A stretch of DNA of 64,000 nucleotides from Paraflavitalea pollutisoli (GCF_029360705.1 NZ_JARKMX010000003.1:62001-126000); one strand, 5' to 3'. Positions 7,783 through 16,898 are shown, counted from the stretch's first letter. Notes: generated by a model not told the origin, from the letters alone. Program-made: numbers and translations.

Positions 7783-9303
7783 TTAATTGAACTTGAACTC
7801 AAATAGTCGTCCGGTAGCAGACCAACCATAAATGGTCGTTGTGCCGTTGATGTTCAATGAAGCTATGTGTTGGATAGAAGGGGCGCTATTGTCTGCCACG
7901 ACGGCGCGCCAGCTGCCGCCTGCTGCACCTGGTGTAAATTCCCAAACCTGTTTATCGATTACACAGTAACCTTTGTTGCCGATGGTAAAGGTGGGTGTGC
8001 CGAATGTGGGCAGATCGGTGGGCATGTCCGTCATCCTTTCCAATCGATCGGGCGCGGTGAATTTATAAACTGCTTTACGGGTACCCAGCATGTCCTGTAG
8101 CGCCCGACCCAGGTATACTTCGTTGTTCAGTACAAAGGCATTGCCCCACAGCAGATCGCTGAAAGGGCCTGTGGTCACCAGCGTGAACTGACCTTTGTTG
8201 TTGGCGGCGGCCGGATCGAAGCGGTAGAGTTTTTTATTGTCGTTGCCAAAGCCAACATATACTTTATCCTGCAGTTCAAACGAGATCGGTTTCATGACAG
8301 CGTGAGGGAAATCTGTTAAGGCTGTACCAGTGTTGGTAGCGGGATCGAATGTCCACCAACGGCTGCTTTCGCCCGAACCCGTGATACCAGCGCCCAGGTA
8401 AATGCGGTCATGGTGAACGATGGCCGTACCATGTTGCCAATCGAAAGGAACCACCTGGGCTGGTGGTGGCGTTTGTGCCTGCCAGCCTTTACCCGGGTCT
8501 GCCGGATCAAACACCACATAAGTTGCGATCTGGTTGCTGCTATGTAGTCGGGTAAAACCCCAATAGATCTTTTGCTGGTAGATGAAGGAAAGACCGCCAT
8601 CGTACAGGGAGCTGCCATTCGAAGACAGAACCACGCCTTTACTTTCCCACCGGGCATAAGGACCGGCGGAAGTGATGGTAAAAGGTTCTGCCGTTTCGAG
8701 TGTTTTAGTACCGGACGTAACGGTTAGTTTATGTGCCGTCAGCGTAGTACTGACAGGTATCTCTATCTCTATAGTCGATGCAGTACGCCTTTTAATGGGC
8801 GTAAGGAGATTGTTGATCTTTACCACCATGTCTTCTCCGAAGTGTGTACCCTCGATGGTGACGAGGGTGCCAAACGGACCTTGTTTGGGGTGGAAGCCGG
8901 TGATGGTAAATACGACCGGGTCGACCACGAAGTCAGTAGTCGAGGTATCTGCCAGGTTATTCACCTTTACAATGATCTTTCCGGTGACTGCATTTTCCGG
9001 CACTTTGACTTTGAGGGAAGTGGGGCTGGCTGCGCTGATAGATGCTTCCGTGGATGCCCCCGAAAAATATACATAGTTGCGCAGGCGGTCTTCATGAAAC
9101 CGTTTGCCGGTAATGGTGATCTCTGTGCCGGGCATGGCATGCCCGGGTTCGAGTGAGATGATCTCGGGCGAAACCGGAGCGGGTGGGCCGGGCGGGGGAT
9201 CATTCGCGGAATCCTTACCGCAACTATGCACCAGCGCGATCAATACGATCAATAATAGCAATACTGGTTTTTCGATTTTGTACGACCTCAATACTTTTTT
9301 CAT
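7783..9303 (-). CDS. IPT/TIG and kelch-repeat surface lipoprotein (copy 2)
   Basis: This 506-residue protein is a paralogue of the downstream gene and shares long stretches with it, such as FSFIYQQKIYWGFTRLHSS and the ending NGTTTIYGWSATGRLFEFK. It starts with an N-terminal hydrophobic segment (VLLLLIVLIALVHSCGKD). The cysteine in VHSC is a plausible but weak lipobox. Two IPT/TIG repeats (IISLEPGHAMPGTEITITGKRF; ITGFHPKQGPFGTLVTIEGTHF) and kelch-like blades follow. It is probably a surface ligand-binding or adhesion protein and the first well-supported gene of the pair; a possible small upstream ORF ends 20 bp before it. Confidence 0.85.
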   Translation of the reverse strand: MKKVLRSYKIEKPVLLLLIVLIALVHSCGKDSANDPPPGPPAPVSPEIISLEPGHAMPGTEITITGKRFHEDRLRNYVYFSGASTEASISAASPTSLKVKVPENAVTGKIIVKVNNLADTSTTDFVVDPVVFTITGFHPKQGPFGTLVTIEGTHFGEDMVVKINNLLTPIKRRTASTIEIEIPVSTTLTAHKLTVTSGTKTLETAEPFTITSAGPYARWESKGVVLSSNGSSLYDGGLSFIYQQKIYWGFTRLHSSNQIATYVVFDPADPGKGWQAQTPPPAQVVPFDWQHGTAIVHHDRIYLGAGITGSGESSRWWTFDPATNTGTALTDFPHAVMKPISFELQDKVYVGFGNDNKKLYRFDPAAANNKGQFTLVTTGPFSDLLWGNAFVLNNEVYLGRALQDMLGTRKAVYKFTAPDRLERMTDMPTDLPTFGTPTFTIGNKGYCVIDKQVWEFTPGAAGGSWRAVVADNSAPSIQHIASLNINGTTTIYGWSATGRLFEFKFN

Positions 9304-9323
9304 GTTTGTGGTATCATTTTCAG

Positions 9324-9644
9324 TTACCGATCTGGTTGATGGAGGGTGGTCGTAATTTGAATAACCGGAAGCAATCCGTTGTCTGTATTTTCTGTTACGA
9401 TGAGCCTGAATTGCAGCAGCCCGTCATATTCAAAAGAGAATTGTTTCGTGCGATGAGCAGCGGAAGGTGTGGAAGAGGCCACGCTCCGGTTGGAGGATAC
9501 TGTGTTGTCAATGTTGGTAAAATGCCAGCTGTTTTGACCACCTTGCAGGTTGGTAAAGGAATGCAGGAGTTGCAGGGTGCCTAGTATCAGTAGTATCCTG
9601 TACCACTGTCGAATGGTTGTCAGGTACCCTGACTTGTTGCCCAT
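9324..9644 (-). CDS. Possible small exported or anchored protein, unrecognised
   Basis: An open frame on the minus strand ends 20 bp before the IPT/kelch gene. Starting at the ATG at 9644 it encodes about 106 residues with a basic N-terminus and one hydrophobic segment (WYRILLILGTLQLLHSFT), so it could be exported or membrane-anchored. A longer start at 9725 adds a His-rich stretch with no clear role. I do not recognise the family. Support is only the position upstream of an operon and a plausible signal anchor, and it may be spurious. Confidence 0.4.
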   Translation of the reverse strand: MGNKSGYLTTIRQWYRILLILGTLQLLHSFTNLQGGQNSWHFTNIDNTVSSNRSVASSTPSAAHRTKQFSFEYDGLLQFRLIVTENTDNGLLPVIQITTTLHQPDR

Positions 9645-9725
9645 GGGGAAGAGCAGGTGAGGTGCTGGCATGGCCAGGTGTTTCACCGCTTGGTGATACA
9701 ATACCGGATGTTTACGCATGGTCAA

Positions 9726-10025
9726 TACTTTAGCTGTGCCTGAATAGATAGGTCACAGTATGATAATTACCTGGCAGGAAATCATAAATGAGGGTGAGAA
9801 CATTCCTGATCCTGAATGCTGCATTGCTGCAGCCGCCGGAAGGATGATTGAGGGTGGTGGGAAAAGTCATTGCTTCCGGCAAATGGGTGACAGGGTATTA
9901 GACGCAACCGTTGCATCCAGGTAACCACATTCCCTACAAAAATATGTTAATCGATAGGTGGAGTTACCAGGGTATAGGGGGAACCGCTATTAATGGTGGA
10001 TGAGGTGTATCGGAAAGCAGATGAA
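9726..10025. other. Intergenic region with no gene seen
   Basis: About 300 bases between the possible small gene and the S24 repressor. No open frame, tRNA or convincing terminator is visible on either strand. Confidence 0.5.
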
Positions 10026-10763
10026 CTACACCTTGATCTCGAATTTGCGGGGAGGCGCCATTTCCCAATCTATTTTTCTTTTCACGAGCCATAATTCTTT
10101 GATGTCTTTGACCAGGATCCTGAACTGCGGATAGAATTCTTCATTATCGCTGATGGCAACGAAGCTCGCTTCATCTTTCCGGAAAAGTCGTTTGACAAGG
10201 ATATCATTTTCCAATACGATCACGTAGATATAGAAATTGGCGATCTGGTGCCATTGATCCTGGTCGATGCGTTCACATACCAGGTGATATCCTTCTTTGT
10301 AGGTAGGCTCCATGCTATCCCCTTTCACATCAAAAACACGATATCGTTCTCCCTTGTAGGGAAAGCCGGGGAGGTTGGTTTTTTCCAGGTGATGCAGGTA
10401 CAGGGCATCGTGGTAGCGGTTGGAGTACCCTGCCTGTGCAGCAATGGGTACATAGACAATACCATCGCCATCGGGGTCGGGTTGGGTTTTCTGCTGACGG
10501 CGGGTGAGGAGGTAGGGGAGTGTAGATTCCTCCAATGGAGGTTCTTCGCTTGCTATTGTGGAGATCGCTGCAGACTCGCTCTCGAGAAAGCTCCTGATAG
10601 TTGCTTCATCACCCGACTTGGGGCTGGTGCCTTCTTGTTTCCATTTATAGATACGATCCTTTGGAATGCCCGTCATTCTTGAAAACTCTGGCACTTTAAT
10701 ATTCTCTTTGGCCAACTTTTCGTAGAGTTTGACAACCAGCGGATTGATGTTGAGCGACGTCAT
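10026..10763 (-). CDS. S24-family (LexA/CI-like) HTH repressor with serine-lysine protease domain
   Basis: This 245-residue protein has an N-terminal helix-turn-helix (about residues 8-60; VPEFSRMTGIPKDRIYKWKQ) and a C-terminal S24 domain. The catalytic pair is visible: Ser150 in KGDSMEPT and Lys191 in ILVKRLF. Upstream of the catalytic core lies Ala111-Gly112 in AAQAGYSN, at the position and with the Ala-Gly dipeptide that LexA/CI proteins cleave in themselves, so damage-triggered self-cleavage is plausible. Length and layout match phage-like C2/CI repressors. The adjacent intergenic region has a palindromic operator candidate (10811-10824), so it probably controls the divergent gene and itself. 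Confidence 0.88.
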   Translation of the reverse strand: MTSLNINPLVVKLYEKLAKENIKVPEFSRMTGIPKDRIYKWKQEGTSPKSGDEATIRSFLESESAAISTIASEEPPLEESTLPYLLTRRQQKTQPDPDGDGIVYVPIAAQAGYSNRYHDALYLHHLEKTNLPGFPYKGERYRVFDVKGDSMEPTYKEGYHLVCERIDQDQWHQIANFYIYVIVLENDILVKRLFRKDEASFVAISDNEEFYPQFRILVKDIKELWLVKRKIDWEMAPPRKFEIKV

Positions 10764-10810
10764 TTTTACAACATTGGTGTGGAAAAATAAGCTTACGGGG
10801 CTGTATTTAT

Positions 10811-10833
10811 TGGAGAAATCTCCACTATATTTG
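10811..10833 (+). promoter_or_regulatory. Palindromic operator abutting a TAnnTTTG -7 box
   Basis: TGGAGAAATCTCCA (10811-10824) is an inverted repeat with 6-bp arms and a 2-bp centre. It is followed after one base by TATATTTG (10826-10833), a match to the Bacteroidota -7 box. A further half site, TGGAGAAAT, lies at 10864-10872. No clear -33 TTTG is present, so the promoter may be weak or activator-dependent. The neighbouring S24 repressor is the obvious candidate binder (inference). Confidence 0.6.
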
Positions 10834-10931
10834 TACCCGCCCGGACAAAATAACGAAGAATAGTGGAGAAATGGAAGGAGAAAATAGAGAAAAGGTAAAT
10901 AAACACTTAATAATAAACATTTAGTAAAGCC

Positions 10932-11528
10932 ATGAAAAACGTAGTCTTATCCATGATGACAATGATTGCGGTGCTGTTTGCGCATGCTCAAACAGCCGAC
11001 ACCGGAGAAGTGATGCTCCGGGATGTCGTAAAAGCTACCGGTGGGCGCTTTGTGCCTGCTGCCAAAACGATGAAGTCGAAGCGGGAGTGGTTGATGCGGT
11101 ATCACCGCGCGCTCGACAGTGTGTGCCTGCAGTTGGCATCGATCGATGAAGTGGGAGAGCCAGTAGAAGAATACACGGTGCAGCATAGCACGGCGGATGA
11201 TATGCCAGTGAAAGTATGGTCGATGTCTACACTGCCCGGCCATAAGTACCGTGTGGAAGTGATCTGCAATGGGGTGCTCGATGGCGGTAATGCTTCTGTG
11301 GAAGGAAAAAAGAAAAGAGGTTTTCTGGTGGATGCTTCCTGGATCATTAATCCGGGTAGTACCTCCATCACAGAAGCCACGGAGTATTTGGGTAGCGGAT
11401 TATCTACGGCAGATTATCTGTTGACGCACGTGAGTAGTGAGATTGTATTACAGGCGGTCGGCGAGGCGCGTTCACTGATCAACTTCGAGTTCAAAGTGAA
11501 GGTGTATACCTTGTATGCGAGTCTGTAG
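10932..11528 (+). CDS. Secreted protein of unknown function
   Basis: This 198-residue protein begins with the signal peptide MKNVVLSMMTMIAVLFAHAQ. The mature region is mixed alpha/beta with no motif I recognise. It contains one basic patch (EGKKKRGFLVD) and the late strand INFEFKVKVYTLYASL. It is divergent from the S24 repressor, and the palindrome at 10811-10824 overlaps its promoter region, so it may be expressed when that repressor is cleaved. A bidirectional terminator follows its stop. Confidence 0.7.
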   Translation: MKNVVLSMMTMIAVLFAHAQTADTGEVMLRDVVKATGGRFVPAAKTMKSKREWLMRYHRALDSVCLQLASIDEVGEPVEEYTVQHSTADDMPVKVWSMSTLPGHKYRVEVICNGVLDGGNASVEGKKKRGFLVDASWIINPGSTSITEATEYLGSGLSTADYLLTHVSSEIVLQAVGEARSLINFEFKVKVYTLYASL

Positions 11529-11550
11529 TTGAAGCTTGATCACAAAAACA

Positions 11551-11576
11551 AAACCCGCAACTTTCGTTGCGGGTTT
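11551..11576. terminator. Bidirectional intrinsic terminator
   Basis: AAACCCGCAAC (11551-11561) pairs perfectly with GTTGCGGGTTT (11566-11576) around a 4-base loop. A T-rich run follows on the plus strand and an A-rich stretch precedes it, giving U on the minus strand. It can end both the secreted-protein gene (plus) and tRNA-Gln (minus). Confidence 0.8.
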
Positions 11577-11580
11577 CTTG

Positions 11581-11651
11581 TTGCCCGACCTGGATTCGAA
11601 CCAAGACAAACTGAACCAAAATCAGTTGTACTACCATTATACTATCGGGCA
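11581..11651 (-). tRNA. tRNA-Gln (anticodon TTG)
   Basis: On the minus strand the 7-bp acceptor stem is TGCCCGA/TCGGGCA with discriminator A. The anticodon stem ACTGA/TCAGT encloses the loop TTTTGGT with anticodon TTG. The T-arm contains GGTTCGAATCC. CCA is not encoded. It is 71 nt long. It stands alone and is followed by the shared terminator at 11551-11576. Confidence 0.95.
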
Positions 11652-11813
11652 GCCTTGCCAATTCGTAATTGGGAGTGCAAAAATAGGAGTTACTGTGATA
11701 CACGCCAAATGATTTTGAGAAAAATGGAAATATTTTCAAGATTTTTTATCCTACCTAACAATCTGTGGATCAATACTGGATTATTGATTAATTTCCAGCA
11801 AACCGAAACTCAC

Positions 11814-13115
11814 ATGAGCTCCTTCTCCCGTCGTAGCTTTCTCAATAAAGCCGGGCTGTTTTCTGCATCCGGTGTGTTGGCCGCCATCTCTCAACCTGCC
11901 TGGAGTCGTAACCTGGACTATGCCCTGCAACAGGCTGCCCTGATTCCCCCCGACCAGCTGGCTTCAGAAGAAGAATTTTGGCACTATATCCAACAAGCTT
12001 ATACCGTGTCTGCCGGCATCATAAACCTCAACAATGGTGGCGTGGCTCCCTCTCCACGGATCGTGCAGGAAACGGTGAAACACCTGCATGATGTGGCCAA
12101 CGAAGCTCCCAGCTATTATATGTGGCGCATCATCGACCAGGGTAGAGAACCACTGCGTAAAAACCTCGCCTTGCTGGCCGGCTGCCAGGCTGAAGAAATA
12201 GCTATTCACCGTAATGCCTCGGAAGCATTGGAAACGGTCATTTTCGGATTGCCCCTCGAACGGGGAGACGAAGTGGTATTGAGTAAAAAGGATTACCCCA
12301 ATATGATGAACGCCTGGAAGCAACGCGAGTTGCGGGATGGCATTAAGCTGGTGTGGGTGAACCCTGAATTGCCCAGCGAAGACAATGACTACCTCGTCCA
12401 GATTTATACCAAAGCATTTACCCCGAAAACCAAAGTGGTTCAGCTTACCCATGTGGTAAACTGGAATGGACAAATACTTCCGGTTCGCAAGATTGCCGAT
12501 GCTGCTCATCAAAGAAACATCGAAGTGGTGGTGGATGGCGCACACAGCTTTGCTCAATTTCCCTACACCATACCAGATACCGGGGCCGATTACTTTGGCA
12601 CCAGCCTGCACAAATGGTTGAGTGCTTGTATAGGCAGTGGCATGCTGTATGTAAAAAAAGAAAAGATCGCTCGCTTATATCCGCTTTTTGCTGCGCCCAA
12701 TCCGCAAAGCGACGATATCCGGAAATTCGAGAACACGGGTACACGTCCATTCTTCATTGAACAAGCCATTGGCAAAGCCATCGAGTTTTACGATATGATC
12801 GGCGCTCAACGCAAAGAGCAGCGGCTGTTTTACCTCAAAAACTATTGGATGAGCCGGGTGAAAGATATGCCCAAAGTGCAATTGGGCACCTCCATGAAAC
12901 CGGGGTTTGGCTGCGCACTGGGGCTGGTAGGTGTGGCCGGCAAAAAGCCCAGCGAATTGGAAACCTTCCTCTTTAACAAATTCAAGGTGCATACCACGCC
13001 GGTAGAGTGGGAGGGGATGCAGGGCGTACGCGTTACGCCCAATGTATATACAACCACTAAAAACCTGGATGTGCTGGTAGAAGGGATCGAAAAGTTTGCA
13101 CGCGGCGGCTTTTAG
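11814..13115 (+). CDS. Class V PLP aminotransferase with Tat signal
   Basis: This 433-residue protein starts at ATG 11814. Earlier in-frame starts run through tRNA-Gln and are not credible. Residues 4-30 form a twin-arginine signal (FSRRSFLNKAG), so a folded cofactor-loaded enzyme is exported. The class V fold (cysteine desulfurase/isopenicillin-N-epimerase group) is shown by INLNNGGVAPSP, the PLP-pocket DGAHS (Asp241, His244) and the Schiff-base lysine Lys267 in TSLHKWLSACIGSGM. The substrate is unknown. Exported class V enzymes of this type are common in Bacteroidota but poorly characterised. The convergent gene ends 6 bp away. Confidence 0.9.
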   Translation: MSSFSRRSFLNKAGLFSASGVLAAISQPAWSRNLDYALQQAALIPPDQLASEEEFWHYIQQAYTVSAGIINLNNGGVAPSPRIVQETVKHLHDVANEAPSYYMWRIIDQGREPLRKNLALLAGCQAEEIAIHRNASEALETVIFGLPLERGDEVVLSKKDYPNMMNAWKQRELRDGIKLVWVNPELPSEDNDYLVQIYTKAFTPKTKVVQLTHVVNWNGQILPVRKIADAAHQRNIEVVVDGAHSFAQFPYTIPDTGADYFGTSLHKWLSACIGSGMLYVKKEKIARLYPLFAAPNPQSDDIRKFENTGTRPFFIEQAIGKAIEFYDMIGAQRKEQRLFYLKNYWMSRVKDMPKVQLGTSMKPGFGCALGLVGVAGKKPSELETFLFNKFKVHTTPVEWEGMQGVRVTPNVYTTTKNLDVLVEGIEKFARGGF

Positions 13116-13121
13116 GTGGCA

Positions 13122-14006
13122 TTATTTCCGAAGTATCTTGATCTCCACCCGCCGGTTTTTCGCCTGCTCCATCGGTGTACGTTCGTCCGGGAATAATTTC
13201 CGGCTGCTGCCGAAGCCTTTGTACTGCATCCGTTTTTTATCGATACCCGCACTCAGTAGGTATTCATAGATGGCTTTGGCTCGCTGTACAGAGAGGTTCG
13301 GCGCCCGCGTATCTATATCTTCCCCGTCCTGCCCGCCCGAAATGCAGCAGATATGTCCCTGAATTTCTATCTCAAGGGAGGGATGGTCGAGCATGGCCCG
13401 GTACAGTTCGCGCAAAATGCCATAAGACCCCGACGTCAGGTAATGACGGCCAGGCTCGAAGTTGAGATCGGGCAATATCAATGTCGATCCTGTCTTCGTG
13501 CTGCTGTCGAGGATCATGGCCGACAGTCCTGTTGTAGAGGTTGTACGTTCGATGCGGGGTATTTCAGGAGTCGCCACCACCAGAGGCGGAGTAACAGCAA
13601 TGACCTGCCGGCTATAGATCAGTTGTACCCGGCGGTTGATGGCCCGTGCTTCGTCGGACGATGATGGCTCCAACGGGTTTCTTTTGCCCAAACCTGCTTC
13701 CTCTATAAGTTGACCTTTGCCAATGCCTTTTGCCAGCAAGTATGCTTTTACCGCCTGAACGCGGCGCAGTGATAGTGAATCATTGTACCGATCGGAACCA
13801 ATGAAGTCGCAATGGCCTGCCAGTTGGATGCCACCGATCGTCGACAGTGGCCCCACCTTCAGCATACTGTCCAGCCGGCCGACAGCCAACGACGTGATTG
13901 TCGATTCATTGTAGGGAAAATGGATCAGCAGGGTGTCGGTGGAAGTCTGTGCCAGGGCAAGGTTTCCGCACAGCAGCGACATCAGGCAGGTAGCTAGCAA
14001 TTTCAT
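13122..14006 (-). CDS. Protein with two OmpA-like peptidoglycan-binding domains
   Basis: This 294-residue protein has signal peptide MKLLATCLMSLLCGNLALAQ; another ATG at 14027 adds seven residues. Two OmpA-C domains lie in tandem. The first spans about 25-135 (LIHFPYNESTIT, LAGHCDFIGSDRYNDSLSLRRVQAVKAYLL, NRRVQLIY) and the second about 175-290 (LNFEPGRHYL, IEIQGHICC, LSVQRAKAIYEYLLSAGID, NRRVEIKI). OmpA-C domains bind peptidoglycan, so this protein probably tethers to the cell wall. No barrel or lipobox is present. In the second domain the loop after the first strand has cysteines (GHICC) where TD is usual, so ligand binding there may differ. Confidence 0.85.
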   Translation of the reverse strand: MKLLATCLMSLLCGNLALAQTSTDTLLIHFPYNESTITSLAVGRLDSMLKVGPLSTIGGIQLAGHCDFIGSDRYNDSLSLRRVQAVKAYLLAKGIGKGQLIEEAGLGKRNPLEPSSSDEARAINRRVQLIYSRQVIAVTPPLVVATPEIPRIERTTSTTGLSAMILDSSTKTGSTLILPDLNFEPGRHYLTSGSYGILRELYRAMLDHPSLEIEIQGHICCISGGQDGEDIDTRAPNLSVQRAKAIYEYLLSAGIDKKRMQYKGFGSSRKLFPDERTPMEQAKNRRVEIKILRK

Positions 14007-14082
14007 ACCGGGCTTGCAAATTGTCATACTAAGTAGACGGTGGTACCGGCCCGAGGGTTGGTGAAAATGGAGGAACCTTCAT

Positions 14083-14108
14083 AAAAAAGGCGACCTCACC
14101 GGTCGCCT
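14083..14108 (-). terminator. Intrinsic terminator of tyrS
   Basis: On the minus strand the stem AGGCGACC/GGTCGCCT (14108-14101 with 14095-14088) encloses a 5-base loop and is followed by a U run (A run 14083-14088). It lies 24 bp past the tyrS stop. Confidence 0.8.
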
Positions 14109-14131
14109 CTATGATCAAATTCACGCGTCGG

Positions 14132-15409
14132 TTAGACGGCTTTTACGAGATAGTAATTCTTTTTGCCTTTCTGTACCAACAGGTAAGCGCCATGAAGGAG
14201 CAGACTATTGTCGATGAGCTGTTGAATATTGTCGACTTTTTTGCGGTTGATACTGACACCGCCACCCTGTACGGTTTTACGGGCCTCCCCCTTACTGGGG
14301 AATATACCCGCTTCGGCCAGGAAGCTCACGATATCGATACCGGGAGCGATCTTATCTGCTGCAAAATCAAATTTTTCCACGCCTTGCATCCCTTCCAGGT
14401 CTTCCACGCTTAGCGACTCGGCAGGTGCATTTTGATTGGAGAATAGCTTTTCGCTGGTTTCTATCGCTTCTGCCAGTCCTTTCTCGCCATGCACAAACAT
14501 CGTCACTTCTTTGGCCAGCAACTTTTGAAGCTCACGGGCACCTGGGTTCTCCTGGTGTTTGGCCATCAGACTGTCCACCACCTCGGGTGTCAGGAAGGTA
14601 AAGGTCCTGATCCATTTGCCGGCGTCGGCATCGGTGGCATTGAGCCAGAACTGGTAGAAGTTGTAGGGGCTGGTCTTGGTCGCATCCAGCCATACATTGC
14701 CTTTCTCCGTCTTGCCAAATTTGGTACCATCGGCCTTGGTGATCAGGGGGCAGGTAAAGGCAAAAGCTTCTCCGCCTGCTTTGCGGCGTACCAGTTCGGT
14801 TCCTGTGGTTATATTGCCCCACTGGTCGCTGCCGCCCATCTGGAGTTTACAGTTCTTGTGTTTGTACAGCCAGTAAAAGTCGAAGCCTTGCATCAGCTGG
14901 TAGGCGAATTCTGTATAGCTGATACCGGTGTCGCCTTCAATTCTTTTCTTCACACTATCCTTGGCCATCATATAGTTCACCGTGATGTGTTTGCCTACAT
15001 CGCGGAGGAAATGAATAAAGGAAATGTCTTTAAACCAATCGTAGTTGTTGGTCATTTCGGCAGCGTTGGGCAACGCCGGATCGAAATTGAGGAACTGGGC
15101 CAGCTGGTTCCGGATACCATTTACATTGATCTGTAACTGTTCCTCGCTCAGCAGGTTGCGTTCTTCACTTTTCATGGAGGGGTCACCGATCATACCAGTG
15201 GCACCCCCTACCAGGGCGATGGGCTTGTGGCCGGCACGCTGCAGGTGAACCAGCAGGAGAATGGGAACGAGACTACCGATATGAAGGCTATCGGCCGTGG
15301 GGTCAAAACCGATATAAGCGGTCGTCATTTCTTTTTTCAGCTGCTCTTCGGTGCCGGGCATGATGTCCTGGAGCATGCCCCGCCAGCGTAATTCTTCGAT
15401 CAGGTTCAT
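14132..15409 (-). CDS. tyrS: Tyrosyl-tRNA synthetase
   Basis: This 425-residue class I synthetase charges tRNA-Tyr. The HIGH motif is HIGS (residues 43-46), the tyrosine pocket is in GGSDQWGNI (about 192-200), and the KMSKS loop is KFGKT (230-234), the form typical of bacterial TyrRS. The C-terminal S4 RNA-binding domain (about 355-425, with [10 protein letters not shown]) is complete. The ATG at 15407-15409 gives the standard N-terminus; an upstream start adds 15 unrelated residues. A -7-like box TACATTTG occurs on the minus strand at 15550-15543, without a clear -33 partner. Confidence 0.97.
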   Translation of the reverse strand: MNLIEELRWRGMLQDIMPGTEEQLKKEMTTAYIGFDPTADSLHIGSLVPILLLVHLQRAGHKPIALVGGATGMIGDPSMKSEERNLLSEEQLQINVNGIRNQLAQFLNFDPALPNAAEMTNNYDWFKDISFIHFLRDVGKHITVNYMMAKDSVKKRIEGDTGISYTEFAYQLMQGFDFYWLYKHKNCKLQMGGSDQWGNITTGTELVRRKAGGEAFAFTCPLITKADGTKFGKTEKGNVWLDATKTSPYNFYQFWLNATDADAGKWIRTFTFLTPEVVDSLMAKHQENPGARELQKLLAKEVTMFVHGEKGLAEAIETSEKLFSNQNAPAESLSVEDLEGMQGVEKFDFAADKIAPGIDIVSFLAEAGIFPSKGEARKTVQGGGVSINRKKVDNIQQLIDNSLLLHGAYLLVQKGKKNYYLVKAV

Positions 15410-15622
15410 AATATATATATCTTTGACATAGAATTGCTCATGATACCTGCCCATTTTTTGGCATACCCAAACCGTACAAGCCCCAATCGCGTATCTATGT
15501 AGGATTTTTTGCCCTCATGACGAGGTAAATCAATGAATTGTGCAAATGTAAGGATTAGAACAGGTTTACCCGGTCGGAAGCAATATTTTCGTAACAAAAA
15601 TCGTTAATCACAGTTAGTTTTT

Positions 15623-15670
15623 GGTTAGCCGAAATGGCTCATTTTCAGTGTTCCAGCTGAATGGCTAACC
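15623..15670. repeat. Inverted repeat upstream of the PorV-like gene
   Basis: GGTTAGCC (15623-15630) and GGCTAACC (15663-15670) are exact inverted repeats separated by 32 bases, about 70 bp upstream of the PorV/PorQ-like gene. It could be an operator pair or a transcript stem. No T run follows. Confidence 0.45.
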
Positions 15671-15740
15671 GGGTACGATCAGCCGATATCCTTAATGAAA
15701 TACCTTGTAAATGAAATTGCTTATTCTGAAAATTGGATCA

Positions 15741-16862
15741 ATGAAGAGAGCTTCATGTGTTGTCGTTACCCTTGCAATAGCTTGTTTGGCACAGCAAACC
15801 GCTACTGCTCAATTTCGGAAATATTCCAATGAATTTATGAACATCGGTGCCGGTGCACGTGGTCTTTCCATGGGTAGTGCACAGGTGGCCAGCGTACACG
15901 ATGGTACTGCAGGATATTGGAATCCGGCCGGTCTGGTACATGTAAAAGACCAGCCCCAGTTAAACTTAATGCATGCCGAATATTTCGCCGGCATTGGCAA
16001 ATATGACTACGGTAGCCTGGCGATTCCGCTCAAAGACAATAAACGGGTACTGGCCTTGTCCCTATTGCGCTTTGCCGTCGATGACATCCCCAATACTATA
16101 TTCCTTGTCGAAGCAGACGGCACGATCAACTATAACAATATCACCAGTTTTTCTTCGGCCGACTATGCCTTTTTACTCTCCTATGCGCAGTCGATCAAAT
16201 TAAACAATGCTGAGAAAAGCCTGAGTATCGGTGGTAATGCCAAAGTGATTCACCGCAAAGCCGGTGATTTCGCGACCGGATGGGGCTTTGGCTTTGATCT
16301 GGGTGTGCAGTACAAGAGTAAGCGCCTGCAATTGGGCGCTACGTTGCGTGATGTGACCACCACTTTCAACGCCTGGACGTTCAACCTCAATGAGCGGGAG
16401 CGAGAGGTTTTCTTCCAAACCAAAAACGAGATACCCGTAAAATCGACTGAATTGACCGCGCCCCGGTTGATCCTCGCAGGCGGCTACAATTTCAAGATCA
16501 GCCGTGCCCTGTCGTTGCTGGCAGAGGCCAATCTCGACGTTACTTTCGATGGCAAACGCAACACGGTGTGGGGTTCCGATGTCATGAGCATTGATCCCAA
16601 ACTGGGTCTGGAGCTGGCATGGAAGGAGATCTTCTTTGTTCGTGGAGGGATCAACAACTTCCAGCGTGGCCTCGATGACAATGACATCACCAATCAAAAG
16701 AAGGTCTGGATTTACCAACCCAGTGTAGGAGCCGGTTTCCGGATCTCCGACGTACAGATCGATTATGCATTCACCAACCTGGCCAATCAATCGAATCCGC
16801 TTTATACCCACGTGTTTTCTCTAAAGCTTGACCTGAAGAAAAAGCAAGCGAAGAAAAAATAA
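15741..16862 (+). CDS. PorV/PorQ-family outer-membrane protein (type IX secretion)
   Basis: This protein is 373 residues from the ATG at 15741, which starts a clean signal peptide (MKRASCVVVTLAIACLAQQTATAQ); an in-frame ATG at 15711 adds ten residues. The family signature FMNIGAGARGLSMGSAQVAS followed by YWNPAGL lies near the start of the mature protein. Alternating strands and a basic C-terminal strand indicate an outer-membrane beta-barrel of the FadL-like PorV/PorQ group. PorV shuttles type IX cargo from the translocon to the PorU sortase. The sortase gene follows 36 bp later in the same operon. Confidence 0.88.
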   Translation: MKRASCVVVTLAIACLAQQTATAQFRKYSNEFMNIGAGARGLSMGSAQVASVHDGTAGYWNPAGLVHVKDQPQLNLMHAEYFAGIGKYDYGSLAIPLKDNKRVLALSLLRFAVDDIPNTIFLVEADGTINYNNITSFSSADYAFLLSYAQSIKLNNAEKSLSIGGNAKVIHRKAGDFATGWGFGFDLGVQYKSKRLQLGATLRDVTTTFNAWTFNLNEREREVFFQTKNEIPVKSTELTAPRLILAGGYNFKISRALSLLAEANLDVTFDGKRNTVWGSDVMSIDPKLGLELAWKEIFFVRGGINNFQRGLDDNDITNQKKVWIYQPSVGAGFRISDVQIDYAFTNLANQSNPLYTHVFSLKLDLKKKQAKKK

Positions 16863-16898
16863 CCGAATACCTACTGAAAACCTTGAAATAACCAAGAT

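Noticed and set aside
9183-9584. 133-residue plus-strand open frame
   Set aside because: It overlaps the start of the IPT/kelch gene in antisense and has no motif; the minus-strand frame is the better candidate there.
11529-11813. N-terminal extension of the aminotransferase reading frame
   Set aside because: It runs through the tRNA-Gln gene in antisense; the Tat signal peptide starts at 11814.
15543-15550. TACATTTG on the minus strand as the tyrS promoter
   Set aside because: A good -7 box, but no TTG at the expected distance upstream, so I do not list it as a promoter.
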